In this document: positions 11,111 to 22,323 of the stretch, in pieces | Position numbering within the stretch: position 1 is the stretch's first letter | Layout: each line of letters opens with the position of its first letter | Assembly (NCBI GenBank): GCA_936450465.1 | Contig: OW388292.1 | Location: 26,758,122-26,822,121 of the forward strand | Reading direction: 5' to 3' | Length of the DNA: 64,000 nucleotides | From: Gibbula magus | Taxonomy: Eukaryota > Mollusca > Gastropoda > Trochida > Trochidae | Position numbers and translations under genes: made by a program | Notes under the pieces: generated by a model | Told to the model about the DNA's origin: nothing | The model's input: the letters and a program-made list of their open reading frames with translations, nothing else | The model's database searches: none

Positions 11111-14100
11111 ATGGCAGATGTAAAGAAACTTGTATACTCCATCATTAAATTCCTGGAAGATCAGAAGACAGCAGGATCTCTATCAGATGATGCTGTTGAG
11201 AGTGTTGAAGGTACAGTTTCGTATTAGTTGTCCCTTGAATTTCGAGAATCAAGAATCATCTTCTATGTAATCGTCTTCACAGACTCTTGATCTTGAAAGT
11301 ATCTACCACAACAATCAAACCTTTGAAGTGCATTTTAAAGTGGAATATTGAAGGGGACCAGTTTTACAATGATCAACTTTTAAAACACAGGCCATCTAAC
11401 TGTTTTGAATTTTAAAAATCACTATTATTCACATGCTATTGTTTCAATGCAATCATGAATCCTGGGGTATTTATGAACATTTTGAAAAACTGAAGTCTTA
11501 TGGTGTTAATATTTAGGATATTGAAGTGCATACATTGTTGTTCTTGTGTACAGTTGCTGTTCAGTGTTTGGAGTCGGCATATGGGCTGAATACAAGAAGT
11601 CATGACATGACAGCAAAATACAGTGTTCCTAAAAACCTTCTTGATATATTCAACTCTCAACTGAACTGTGAGGTAGGTCTCCTATCGTGTTAATTATTCT
11701 ATGAATTATTTGATTTAAAAAAATGCTGAAATAATCAAGTATTTTACACAATTGACAGACTGTTCAGCCGAAATATAATTTACAACTTTGACAGTCATTG
11801 TAAATAGGCCACTTAAAACAGAAACCCATTTAATTAAATTTTCTGGTTCAATGTTAATGATGTATTTTATATTTCTCGCGTATCATTTATATTACAGCCC
11901 GACTCTGACTTTGCGAGCATGTCATTACACGAGCCCACCCCACAGGAGAGAGAGGAAGCTGAGAGGTTGAAGAATAAAGGTATAACGGATGATAAGCTTT
12001 TAACATTATTATGTAGTTCTGATATCCTTAATAAAATCAGCTCACTATAAATCTCTCCAAAACTATGAAGTAGCATGTTATGACGGCACCAAATACTGTG
12101 ATGTAATGAAATGTATTAAAATAAAGATAGCAGGGTTTCAAGTTGAGTCTTCCTTTGAATCAAGTACTATCCAACCCCTAACAGAGCAAATACGACGCGA
12201 GTCTTATAAAATTTACCTGACTGGAAAAGTTGAGAGGCTGAAAAGCTCCTACTTACAGAATGTTAAATATGGTTAAAGATTTTTACCTTCAAACCTATCA
12301 GAAGAAATTTCTTTCTACAAGGTCTCAATTTGGACTTTTAAAAGTTCATCCTGGCAATGGTATAGTGCAGTGGTTAGTATGTTGTGCTTTGGATCAAGAG
12401 GTCCTGAGTTTGAATCCTGCCAGGGGCTCAGCAACTCTGTCTCCATACAGAACTGTTCTACACGCAGGAAGGTTTGGGTGCAATTCTACACTGAATTTCA
12501 GCTCATTACCACCCAAGGTTCACTAGTTCCAGCCCATCACAGCAATGCATAGCCACATGGTGTTGTAAGCTTTCTCCCTGCAACCGACTTTAAACTCAAA
12601 ACTCTCCTCAAAGTTTATCCTGTCCCTGTACTTTGCCAAATCATTGTTTGTTTCAAGTATTATTGATATTTTCAGGAAATGACTTTATGAAGACTGAGAA
12701 GTTCTCTGATGCGCTGGAGTGTTATTCGAAGGCAATCAAAATTGACTGTAAGAATGCTGTGTACTTCTGCAACAGGTAGGTCATCAACGGGAGAAATATT
12801 ATGTAGATGAGAATGAATTGAACCTTTATCATCACTGAACTAGAGTTAAGAATAATTTGTGTGTAAACATCACCAGAGAGCTTGAACCTGTTACCACATC
12901 ATAATTTACGAGGAATGTACGGTAATGGCATGCATGGATATTAGCACAAAAAGATGTTCACCAAGTATTTCATGTGATTCGACAGAGCTGCAGCATACAG
13001 TAAACTAGACAAGCACCAACTGGCTATAGAAGACTGTACGAGAGCTCTCAATATAGACCCCGGATACAGTAAGGCTTATGGAAGACTTGGGTGAGTGCAT
13101 TTAATTGTTTGTAACCTTTTCCATTTTATCTGTGTGAAATAGGTTAATTATATATATAAATATGTAACTTTTATCTAATCCAAAGACACTTGGGTGAGAT
13201 TCTATATATCGTTCTCTCTCTTGCAGGATTGCGTACACAGCACTGAATGACCATGAGAGTGCGAGAGAGTGCTATCGTAAAGCTCTGGAGTTGGACCCAG
13301 ACAACCAGAGCTACCAGAATAACCTGGAGATTGCAGAGACCAAGCTGAAGGAAGCAGCTGTTGGGGTATTTCTTCTACTTAGTATTTTTGTTCTCATTCT
13401 TTCTCGTCCTCCGGAGAATCAGTGAGGCTTCTACAATCCTTTTACTGTCTGAGCAACTTTTGTCTCATTTCACACTATAAATAACCAGCCAATAATAGTT
13501 TAGTAGTTTAGCAATATAAGAAGTTCCATGAGGTGAGAAGACTGATGATTGATGATCAAATTTCTAATCACGATACTTCAATGTCTGACAAAAAGTGCCA
13601 TATATAGGGATGAGTAACCTACCAGTACCTTCACTTTTCTTACTGAAATACTTAGTGTCCCTCCCCAATGATTAAAGTGTGTATGCTTGTTGTGTTTCCA
13701 GAGCGGTTTTGGGGCGGGACCAGCCGGAGGAATGGGAATGGATCTCGGCAGTCTTCTCAATAATCCATCTCTAGTCAATATGGTATATTTTTCTTGCTTT
13801 TTACAAAAAAAAAGGTTTTCATCTCATTATTTCATATTATATTACCGTTATTGGCATATTATATTACCGGTATTGGCAAGTTACTTTGATTTACTTTAGA
13901 TATCAATCCATTCATACCAATTGTTATAAAGTTAAGGTGACAATCCTTAGTTAACTAATTAATTGGTGACTCATCCAGCTGAAGGATCATATTGTCACAT
14001 TGTTCAACAACCCAGCTATCCAATTATATTGTCACATTGTTCAACAATTCTTTATCTTCTCTGCAGGCAGCGTCCTTGATGTCAAATCCCCAAATGCAGC

Positions 14101-15011
14101 AAATGTGAGTAAAACTTATCTTCTGTGTTCTTGATCAAAGTTTACTGTTTCGTTTAAAAAAAATTTATCAGAGTTTATCAAGTTACATTGTGATAAATGT
14201 TATGTTATTATAAATGATAAAATATGTATGTAAGGATAAACTTCTCCCTTGAGTCAAACAAATAGAACACAATTCGAAGTCATGCTCAGACCTGAGTACT
14301 GGAAATAGCCTATATACCGGTATGTAAATGTTAACCCCTCTGTTGCCAGGATGACCGGGATGCTCGCAGGAGCAGGTGCTGGAGGGGGTGCACCCGGAGC
14401 TGGAGGTGCCGGGCAGGGAGGGGAGCCAGGCATCTCATCTCTCCTGCAGGCGTACGTAATATTTCTAGAAACTTTAATATTTCATAAAGCAGTTAATTGT
14501 CCAATGGCATTACAGGCCATGAAAAAACAGAATCTAGTTCGCATATATATGAGCGCAAATGTGTATTACACCTCTAGTGATTGTCTTTAATACCCTAGAT
14601 ACAAAATTTGTTTTGGGTCTATAAACTTTGAAAAATTCAGAATGAGCAAGTTTTAAGGTTTTCAATTGTAGTAAATATGAAATTATTTTAAGGAAAATGA
14701 GGAGTGTTTTGTCAGTCTAATGTTTTACCTCATAAGAAATACCATACAATGACTGTTCGTTTATTGCTGGTTAATTTCATATTGGATAATTTTGAAAAAA
14801 TAGTCCGCAGGCAATGCAAAAATGCAATGCTTTATGTTTTATGTTTAAAGTATTGGAAACCTCAAGTAATTCTCTTGAAATTTGACTCTGTTTCAGTGGC
14901 CAGCAGTTGGCGTCACAAATGCAACAGCAGAATCCCGAGCTTGTCGCCCAACTCCGTTCTCAGATGCAGCAGCAGGGGGGTAATGAAGCACCGAACGAAG
15001 GTGAGCCGTGA
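11111..15011 (+). CDS. SGTA: Small glutamine-rich TPR co-chaperone (SGTA/SGTB)
   Basis: Cytosolic dimeric co-chaperone. In the known family it binds HSP70/HSP90 through TPRs and hands tail-anchored or mislocalised membrane proteins to the GET/BAG6 system. Coding exons: 11111-11210, 11554-11672, 11898-11979, 12676-12775, 12986-13090, 13227-13365, 13702-13782, 14067-14104, 14350-14451, 14897-15011. Phases join throughout and give 326 residues (human SGTA is 313). The N-terminal dimerisation domain is residues 1-73 ([14 protein letters not shown]). Three TPRs run from about 101 to 202 ([51 protein letters not shown]). Next are [11 protein letters not shown] and SNPQMQQM, a Gly/Ala-rich stretch and a Gln-rich tail ([17 protein letters not shown]). 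The start ATG at 11111 gives [10 protein letters not shown], matching the family. SGTA and SGTB cannot be separated by eye; linkage to SREK1 favours SGTB-type ancestry. Poly(A) signals are at 16441 and 16758. Confidence 0.95.
12354..12592 (+). mobile_element. tRNA-derived SINE
   Basis: The head has a Pol III A box (TAGTGCAGTGG, about 12363) and B box (GAGTTTGAATCC, about 12406) at tRNA-like spacing. The tail contains CAGAACTGTTCTACACGCAG and GGTTTGGGTGCAATTC, shared with reversed copies at about 505-660 and 3765-3895. It lies in SGT intron 3. The cloverleaf is too degraded for a functional tRNA. Confidence 0.7.
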
Positions 15012-18000
15012 GTGTTGATGATGGCGGTAGCCTTTTAGAGGACATCTGTTCTTTCTTGATATATACATTTTATCATTTCTACCTCACTAGATTAGATGAA
15101 CATGATATTTGCCACACACACAAAAAAACAGCATTGTTAAGGGGTCCATGGAACACTCCCTCTGGCCGCGGTATGCAAAACCACCTGGCGGCCATAGTGA
15201 AGTTAATACGGCATACCATTGGCTAAGGTTTTAGAATTGTTTAATGCTAGACTGTTAACTCACACTGCCATGTATCTTTGACAAAATCAGTACATGAATT
15301 CTTTTGTTTTATGGGTCATGTTCATGTATGTATACCATGCAGAAAGGTAAGGGTGTTTGAATTTGTTACAGATGCCACAGAACCGAAATGACGCAATCAC
15401 ACAACTGACAACTGGTCGCCAAGAATTAATCCCAATTCATTCATCGTCCACTAATCGTCTTGTTCCATCCGTATGTATCACCTTCATGACACCCGCAGGC
15501 TATGTGATACGGCCATTTTATATTCAGTCAACCAATCATGTATCACAACCAGAAAAGGGAATAACTTCTTGTCATGGTGTTAGATTTGAAGTGAACGTGT
15601 GGTTGTCGCAGTACTCTGACCGTTTGGCGTTGCATCCTTGATAGTCCATGGGTTTGTGATCTGTTCTACTTTAACATCCCCTATTGTCTCAAGTAACCAA
15701 ATTTTTATTTAAAAAACAATGATTTCATGTTATATTTAGTTGTTTTTTAAAGGGTCCTGTTATTTTATTCATATGAAATTAGATTACTGGCTATAAAATA
15801 TAATCCAATAACATATTCAGTTTGAAGGACTTCATATTTTCGCAAACTGATGGGACAATTATTTCTATTTGACTTGATAAAGACCAACAAGATCATTGAT
15901 TTGTTCACTTTTCATTGACTGGTACTTGGGAGAAAAATCCACTGTTTTAGAGGAGATGGTGCAACTATGTTTTTAAGGGAGAGTGAAATGTGGAACAGAA
16001 CTTAAAGCCATGGTTTATTTGGATATGGTCAACTTTGATAACTTTGCTGGTGTATTGAGCTTGTATTCCTCTACTGTTTATCTGGTTGCTTTAAAAACAA
16101 TCCGAGCATGAACGTCAACCTCAATCCATACATTAAGATGCATTTACAGTTGATCTTGTGCTGAGGTTGGTTTGTAGAATGATAATGGTTGTGGTACATG
16201 TCTTTGATACTGACAGTGTCTTCAACATTTGTTATGTTAATGACATGAACAAATACATTATTTTCATTAAATAATTGTAAATAATCTCTAGTTTCATAAA
16301 GGTTTGTTGAAACAATTTTGCCAAGCAAGTTTTGAGGCTCTTGTTTTTTACTTTATAATGCTTATAGTGCTTTCATGTGATGTAGTTTGGATCTAGCCAA
16401 TATTTGAAGTGCTGCTTATTCCTTTGGACAATCTTAAAGAAATAAATATAGTTCATCTGTGTAAATCCATTGTTAAGTTAAAGGAGAGTGAATGTTACTG
16501 AATATATAGACTTGGTCAACAACAATGTCATTCATGTAAAGATTAGACTGTAACCATTGTAGTGAGAACGTGTATCATGTGTAATTATTATCCTGTGCGG
16601 AGGCATTCACGTTGTACAATTGATTAAAGAAGTAATTATTAATTTTGTGTATCAGTTTGTAAAACAAGTTTGTTATTTCCATGTTACATAAGTCTATGGA
16701 TCATCAGTATCAGCAACATTACTGTGGGTACATTTGTCCAATGAAATTTGAAAATGAAATAAAACATGTTTCACACTTAACCTTTTGTTATGCTTTTTCA
16801 TGGCTTCAGAGATTTCCATACCTTATTATCCCAGCGGGGATATAGTATTTGGCAGTACGTCCGTACGAAATGGAATAACTCAAATACTATTCACTGGATT
16901 TTTTTCATATTTTGCATATGGGTTCATCATAGGAAAAGTAATGTTCCTACAGAGGTTTGTGACCTTGACCTTTATTTCAAGGTCACAACGAGACTGTCAT
17001 TTTACCCTTGTCAGCGGGATATCTCAAGAACCATTCGCTGGATTCTCTTCATATTTTACACATAGCTTCTCCAAGGAAAGACAAAGGGCTGATTAGATTT
17101 TGGTGACCATGACATTATTTTCAAGGTCACAGCAGAACTTTGAATTTTTCAACATGATAATGTACATGTAAATCTTGTCAGCGGGATATCTCAAGAACCA
17201 TTCACCTGAATTCCATCATTTCTTACACAAAGCACCTCCTAGGGAAGACGACAGCCTGATTAGATTTTGGTGACCTTGACATTATTTTCAAGGTCACAGC
17301 AGAACTTTTCGACATATTAATGTACATGTAAAAGTTGTCAACGGAATATCTCAAGAACCATTCACAGGAATTAGATTTTAGTGACCTTGACATTATTCTC
17401 AAGGTCAGTGGTGCTTTGACTTTTTCGACATGTTTGACAGTCGATTTTGCTGATCTTGACATTATTTTTCCATTTTGAAGTATTAATTTGCGGTGGGGGA
17501 TCATGTCACCTTAGTGACAACTACTTGTTTAACATGCAAAAGTTGTTCCAGCAGAGTTTCCTCGCCAAAATGTCATAGAACATGTAGACCTTGTTTATCT
17601 GCATGATTTGGTAACATTTGAAAATCGTCCGGATAGCGAGGTGTGTGGTGAAGCGAATCATTTGTAAAGAAATAGAGAATATTTTAAATACTACCATGCG
17701 GATGGCCAGGTTTTTGGATAAACGGGATCTGATTAAATGAAGTCTGACTGTACCTTATATTAATAAAAATCCATTAAATGGATTTCCAGATATTACCTTC
17801 TCCTTGACTTCAAAGTCAAGGAAATTGACAACTATGGGTAACAAGTTGTCAGATTGCAGTGTAAGAGAGGCGGGATAAAGACGTGCTAGATATTTGAAAA
17901 ATAATCACAAGATAAATTGATAACTCAACAAGATAACTCGTTGGTCCCCATAAGGTGTCTTAGAACTCGAACTACTTTCTCAGCCAATCAGACGGTCGTA

Positions 18001-18247
18001 TTTTCCTGACAAAATACTCTTAATGATTAAGAACTCAAGGTTAAAATGCTCTTCATGACACACCCTCTTGATTGGTAAAAAACGCATTGAACCAACCTGT
18101 CAATCAAAAGTAGGCCGAGTTTTAAGTCAGTTAGAACCTATGAAGAGAAATCTTAGTGATGAAGAAGGGGCGGGGTCTATCTGTTTTAGGATGTAACACT
18201 TCTCAAAGCAAGAACACCACAAAAACAAATGAGAAATTGTAGAGTAT
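15012..18247. other. SGT 3' UTR and gap between convergent genes
   Basis: SGT 3' sequence probably runs to one of the AATAAA signals at 16441 or 16758, a 1.4-1.8 kb UTR. After it come the tandem-core element at 16826-17530 and about 700 bases of AT-rich DNA. The EIF3H 3' end is at about 18245. No further gene is seen. Confidence 0.55.
16826..17530 (+). mobile_element. Tandem-core element, GTACGTCCGTACG family, copy 1
   Basis: Begins near CCAGCGGGGATATAGTATTTGG and ends GTCACCTTAGTGACAACTAC then TTG. The last part is a hairpin (GTCAC / GTGAC) close to the terminus. The core has diverged units carrying GTGACCTTGACATTATT and TTTCAAGGTCAC with GATATCTCAAGAACCATTC. The ends match 29339-30084. Probably a non-autonomous Helitron/Helentron-type element (inference). 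Confidence 0.6.
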
Positions 18248-18253
18248 TTTATT
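18248..18253 (-). terminator. EIF3H poly(A) signal (AATAAA)
   Basis: AATAAA on the minus strand about 415 bases after the EIF3H stop codon. It is the first well-formed signal I see downstream. Confidence 0.5.
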
Positions 18254-18667
18254 TTTATTATTTTCATATTGTCTTGGAGTAACAACAACCAAGCATGTTT
18301 TGTCAATTTTGTCGACATGAAGGGCCTCAAAAAAACATAGTTACTTTTGATCTTTAGCTGACATAATACCTGTTTATGGCATGTATGATACAAATGGGTC
18401 TTTACAAAATTATTATTCAAATGTGGATGTCAGGAGCTTTTGAGCTCCAAAACTCCCCTAACCCCCCACCCCACAACCTTTTTTTCCCAACAAGCAATCA
18501 ACCAACCAGAAGTTAATTTCTTGACAGAAATAAATATGAGATCCTCTTAATCTCAAATTCAATCCTTTGTTAACAATCAAATGTCTTTCAAAATATGCTG
18601 ATACAATACCAGACCCTTCTAACCTCCAATATCCCCACAAGAACAAATTACTTAATCACAGTGTCTG

Positions 18668-19144
18668 TTAACTGCTATTTTTTGCTTGTAAGGACTCAGA
18701 AAGGAAGAGTTTTCCAACACTCTGGGATGCGAACTCGGAGATCTGCTTGGTGTAGTTGTCAATCTGTCCGGCAACAAGGAGACAGTCGAGTCGCGGCGGG
18801 GGCTGCAGGGGTTTGAACAGCTTGTTGAGGTCCTCCTCTGGTAGAGGGGGATCTCCTCGCTGCTGACGAATCTGGTTCTCTTGTTGCTGCAACACATGAT
18901 GGGATAGGATTAAGATTTGGGATTAGGTCTATAAATCGGGATTAGATTATGCATTAGAGGTTTAAACAGCTCGCGATCTGAGATTCTTGTTGCAACATTA
19001 GATAATCGTTGATAAAATTTGAAAAATTGAGTAAATGATACTAAAAACAATGATTTGCAAAAGAAAATTACTACTATAAATTATTGATTTTGTGTGTGAA
19101 AGGATAAGTAAGCATTTCAAAAGTGATAATCCACGCACACATTA

Positions 19145-19203
<59 letters not shown>

Positions 19204-22200
19204 TATACAAATACTCAGTTTTAATAATTTCAAACCGTATCAGTGTTTTCAAAAGGCAGTAGTACCAGGGGTAAGTCTTTTTAATATTGTCTTTATAATA
19301 ACAAAATGACACTTTTAAAGCTTATCTTACCCACTTTCAAAACCATAATAATTTAGTGTGAAGCTTTTAAACATTGAACCTGTGAAAACATTACATAAAT
19401 ATCAGATTTGATGAGAACCTACCCTTTTCAAGACGTGGGCTTGTTTAGCTTGAGTCTGTCGGAACTGCTGCCTCTGGAAGTTGAGGTACTTGTTGGTATC
19501 CATGGCAACATCGTCAACACACTCCATCAACTGTCGCATGTTCTTCTCAAGCATTGAACTGTGTGGAGAGAACAACAATGTAAAAAAAATTTCTCTTGTG
19601 AGAAAGTATATATTTAATTTTAAATTTGAACTCCATGAGAGACTTTGTGATGACCATTATATTATTTCAACTGACCTGGTGGCCAGATCAAGGAAGGTCA
19701 GGTCGTTCTTCTTCCTTGACTCCTTCTCATCAAGTTCACAGAGGAGTGCGTTGACGAGGTGAGAGTTCTTCATCACAACCGGGATCTCCTCGAACATGCG
19801 CTGGAAGCTGATGCCGTGTGTGCTGATTGCGTCGGGTGTGAAGTCTCCCTGTGCGTAGAAGTCCATCATCTCTGGGGTCAGCCGGTACGCTTTCAGGGAC
19901 AAGAACCCCTGGTTTGTCTTCAGTGGGTCTGGGGAGAGAGGTGTAGTGAGGTCAATGTGTGAAAAGATACTACAACTCAACACTCTACAGTTTTGAGATT
20001 GTCAGCAAGAAAAACTTGTCTCCTGGTTGAAATCAATGCACATCCTCAGACAAATTAAATTAGGGAAGAAAGACACTTAATTCAACAAGTAGGGGAAATA
20101 ATATATAGAGAATCTCACCCAAGTGTCTTCTGATATCAGATATATCAACACGAGTTGATTAAAGTTACAAATATCCGAGGCTTGCCGAGGTTATTTTTAC
20201 TTTAATCAACGAGTGTTGATATATTTGATATCAGAAGACACGAGGGTGAGATTTTATTTATCATTCAAAATCATTCTTCAACAATATTATTAGCTGAAGA
20301 ATAACATATCTGAAACACAAAACTGCCATTTTGCTTCTTCAGCAGTGATCTCAGTGAGGTCATAGCATTGTGACGTCATAAGCATTATGACATCATAGCA
20401 TTGTAACGTCATCACCATTGTGACGTCATAGCATTGTCAGCAGTGTTCTCAGTGATGTCAAAGCTTTGTGATGTCATTAATTGATGATGTAATAGGATTA
20501 TGACTATTTGATTGTAGCGATATCTACAATGTAGATATCGCTTGTAGATATCGCTTGATCTCACACAAGCGATATCTACTGTGGGAACCAGTTTTGGATG
20601 ATAAACCATGTTCTAATATTTAACTGTCATATTTTAGATAAAATATATTACTGCATTCTACTTTTGGCGGGATAGGAACTCATATCCTAAGGTAGTACGT
20701 ACCAATGGTAATCTATTATGATCTACACATCAATTCTTAAATTTGCCTTCTTTTTTTTTTTAAATTGGTCAACAATATAAAAAGTTTGGAAGATCAGGTT
20801 CATGTCACACTATTTTGAAAATATAATCAATACCGAACCCTGAAGAGAAAAAATTCAGATAACATAACTTGCGGCCTACCAGTTGAAACTACAACTAACT
20901 CCTCACATCAAAATAGTATATCTCCATGCATATTATGATCTCCATAAATAATTGCAAACAATGATAAGTCTCCGCCTACCATAGATCAGTACAACGGACT
21001 CCTCTATGGAGTGCTGGTAGTTGAACTGTGACTCTAGGAGAGGGCGGTTGATGAAGGATCCGAAGTATGTGCTCTGATACCAGCCCACGTGGAGATGATC
21101 AATGTTCACGTGGCGGAGATTCCTCATCATTTCCATCTGGTATTGAACTGAAGGAGTGACATGATGTTATGAATTATTGCAGATTACAGTTGTTAAACAA
21201 ACTAAAATAAGAATGGAAGGATAATAACAGCAGAATGTTTTTAACCTAGAGAACAAATTATAAATTAAATAACTTCTTTATTATATTGAAAATGACATAT
21301 AATATTTTTATTTTTTTATAATTCACTTCAAGTTCCCATATTTTCTTGAGTTATTACAATTCCATTTTATTACAAGTAATATCAAATTCTTTAGCAAACT
21401 CTTTCACGAGAGATCTAATTCAGATATAACATAAACGCCACACATCTTTTTGTAGATCCTAGTTTTATGTGTTTCTAGAACATATTACAAAGACGTATTT
21501 TACACTTACCCTCATCAAAGTCTTCATCATCATTGTGTCTTGGGAAAGGGAAGCAGTTTGTAATCTCCAACCTGTTCTCCACTACCAGACCGAGGAGAAC
21601 ACCCTGGACTAGATCTGTGCCGCCAGCTCCTTCCTCCTGACAGTGTTTGACTATTTTCAACACAACCTGAAAAAAGAAAGTTTAAAATCACTGGAAAATT
21701 GAAGGCGTTTTGATTTGCAACCTTTCAAAATAATAATATTCTACCTGAACAGTAGTCCAGCATGCTAGACTTCTTCCTGCGCAGTCATCGCACGTAAACA
21801 GACGTTTAGATTATCTGAACTACCTGAACAGGAACATGTAGAGTTCATATATTAACATAATGAATTATCCTCGTTGCAGTCTTTCATTTTATATTTTGTG
21901 AAACCTATTATTAATATTGAAATTTTTTTTTTTACCACTACCATATTATTGAATTGAACTGAATCGTTAACAAATCATTTGTTCCAAATAAAAAGGTTAG
22001 ACAATGAAAATGATGATGGATTAGGTATTTATTTTAAAATAATGATGATGGTAAGTAACTTATGAATTAATGACAGTGTGATTTCTGCAATGCCGAAAAA
22101 CGACATGACTTGATGATTTGAGAAGAAACAAACCACAAACAGATGTCGCATTAATTTTATAAAAATTACACAAGGAGTATACATTAAAAACATCACATAG

Positions 22201-22323
22201 GCTGTTAAGGACCTAAGGAACACGAAAATTGTGTGAAAAGAACAATAAGATACTTACAAGACCGTCAATTTGCACGTATTTAACTGGCACCGGCAACGTG
22301 CTTGGTTTCCTGGCGGTCGCCAT
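18668..22323 (-). CDS. EIF3H: Eukaryotic translation initiation factor 3 subunit H
   Basis: MPN-domain subunit of the eIF3 complex, which acts in cytosolic 43S/48S initiation. Coding exons 22323-22258, 21666-21510, 21147-20980, 19928-19676, 19558-19423 and 18886-18668 join in phase to 332 residues plus stop (human is 352). The start is [20 protein letters not shown]. The MPN domain covers about residues 18-150, with [38 protein letters not shown] and [13 protein letters not shown]. As in other eIF3h proteins, the catalytic JAMM metal motif is absent. The C-terminal part has [15 protein letters not shown], a Gln-rich helix and the signature [17 protein letters not shown]. The upstream gap carries CCGGATGT (ETS-like) just before the start. 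The gene diverges from UTP23, 3.26 kb away between start codons. Intron 3 carries a foldback and a cluster of CRE-like sites. Confidence 0.96.
19146..19197. repeat. (AT)n microsatellite
   Basis: About 50 bases of uninterrupted AT/TA dinucleotide repeat in the last EIF3H intron. Confidence 0.95.
20111..20253. repeat. Foldback (palindromic MITE-like) in EIF3H intron 3
   Basis: Arms of about 60 bases: AATCTCACCC..GTCTTCTGATATCAGAT..ATCAACACGAGTTGATTAAAGT and its near-perfect complement ending GGGTGAGATT, around a 25-base centre. It has no coding capacity and should form a long hairpin in the pre-mRNA. Confidence 0.75.
20368..20475. repeat. Short tandem repeat of CRE-like TGACGTCAT
   Basis: A repeating unit of about 16-20 bases resembling CATTGTGACGTCATAG. 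It gives perfect TGACGTCA at about 20370 and 20431, and one- or two-mismatch versions (TGACATCA, TAACGTCA, TGATGTCA) between them. TGACGTCA is the CREB/ATF site. Whether these are regulatory or just satellite is unknown. Confidence 0.7.
20515..20582. repeat. Short palindromic repeat of GATATC units
   Basis: GCGATATCTAC and its complement GTAGATATCGC occur four times in direct and inverted order within about 70 bases. They follow the CRE-like array in EIF3H intron 3. Confidence 0.6.

Noticed and set aside
12363..12420. Possible tRNA gene
   Set aside because: The A and B boxes are present but the cloverleaf is not. The sequence continues into a SINE tail shared with other loci.
18595..18897. 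ORFs on both strands across the last EIF3H exon (73-81 codons)
   Set aside because: These are shadows of the EIF3H frame carrying [12 protein letters not shown]; the others lack family similarity and splice support.
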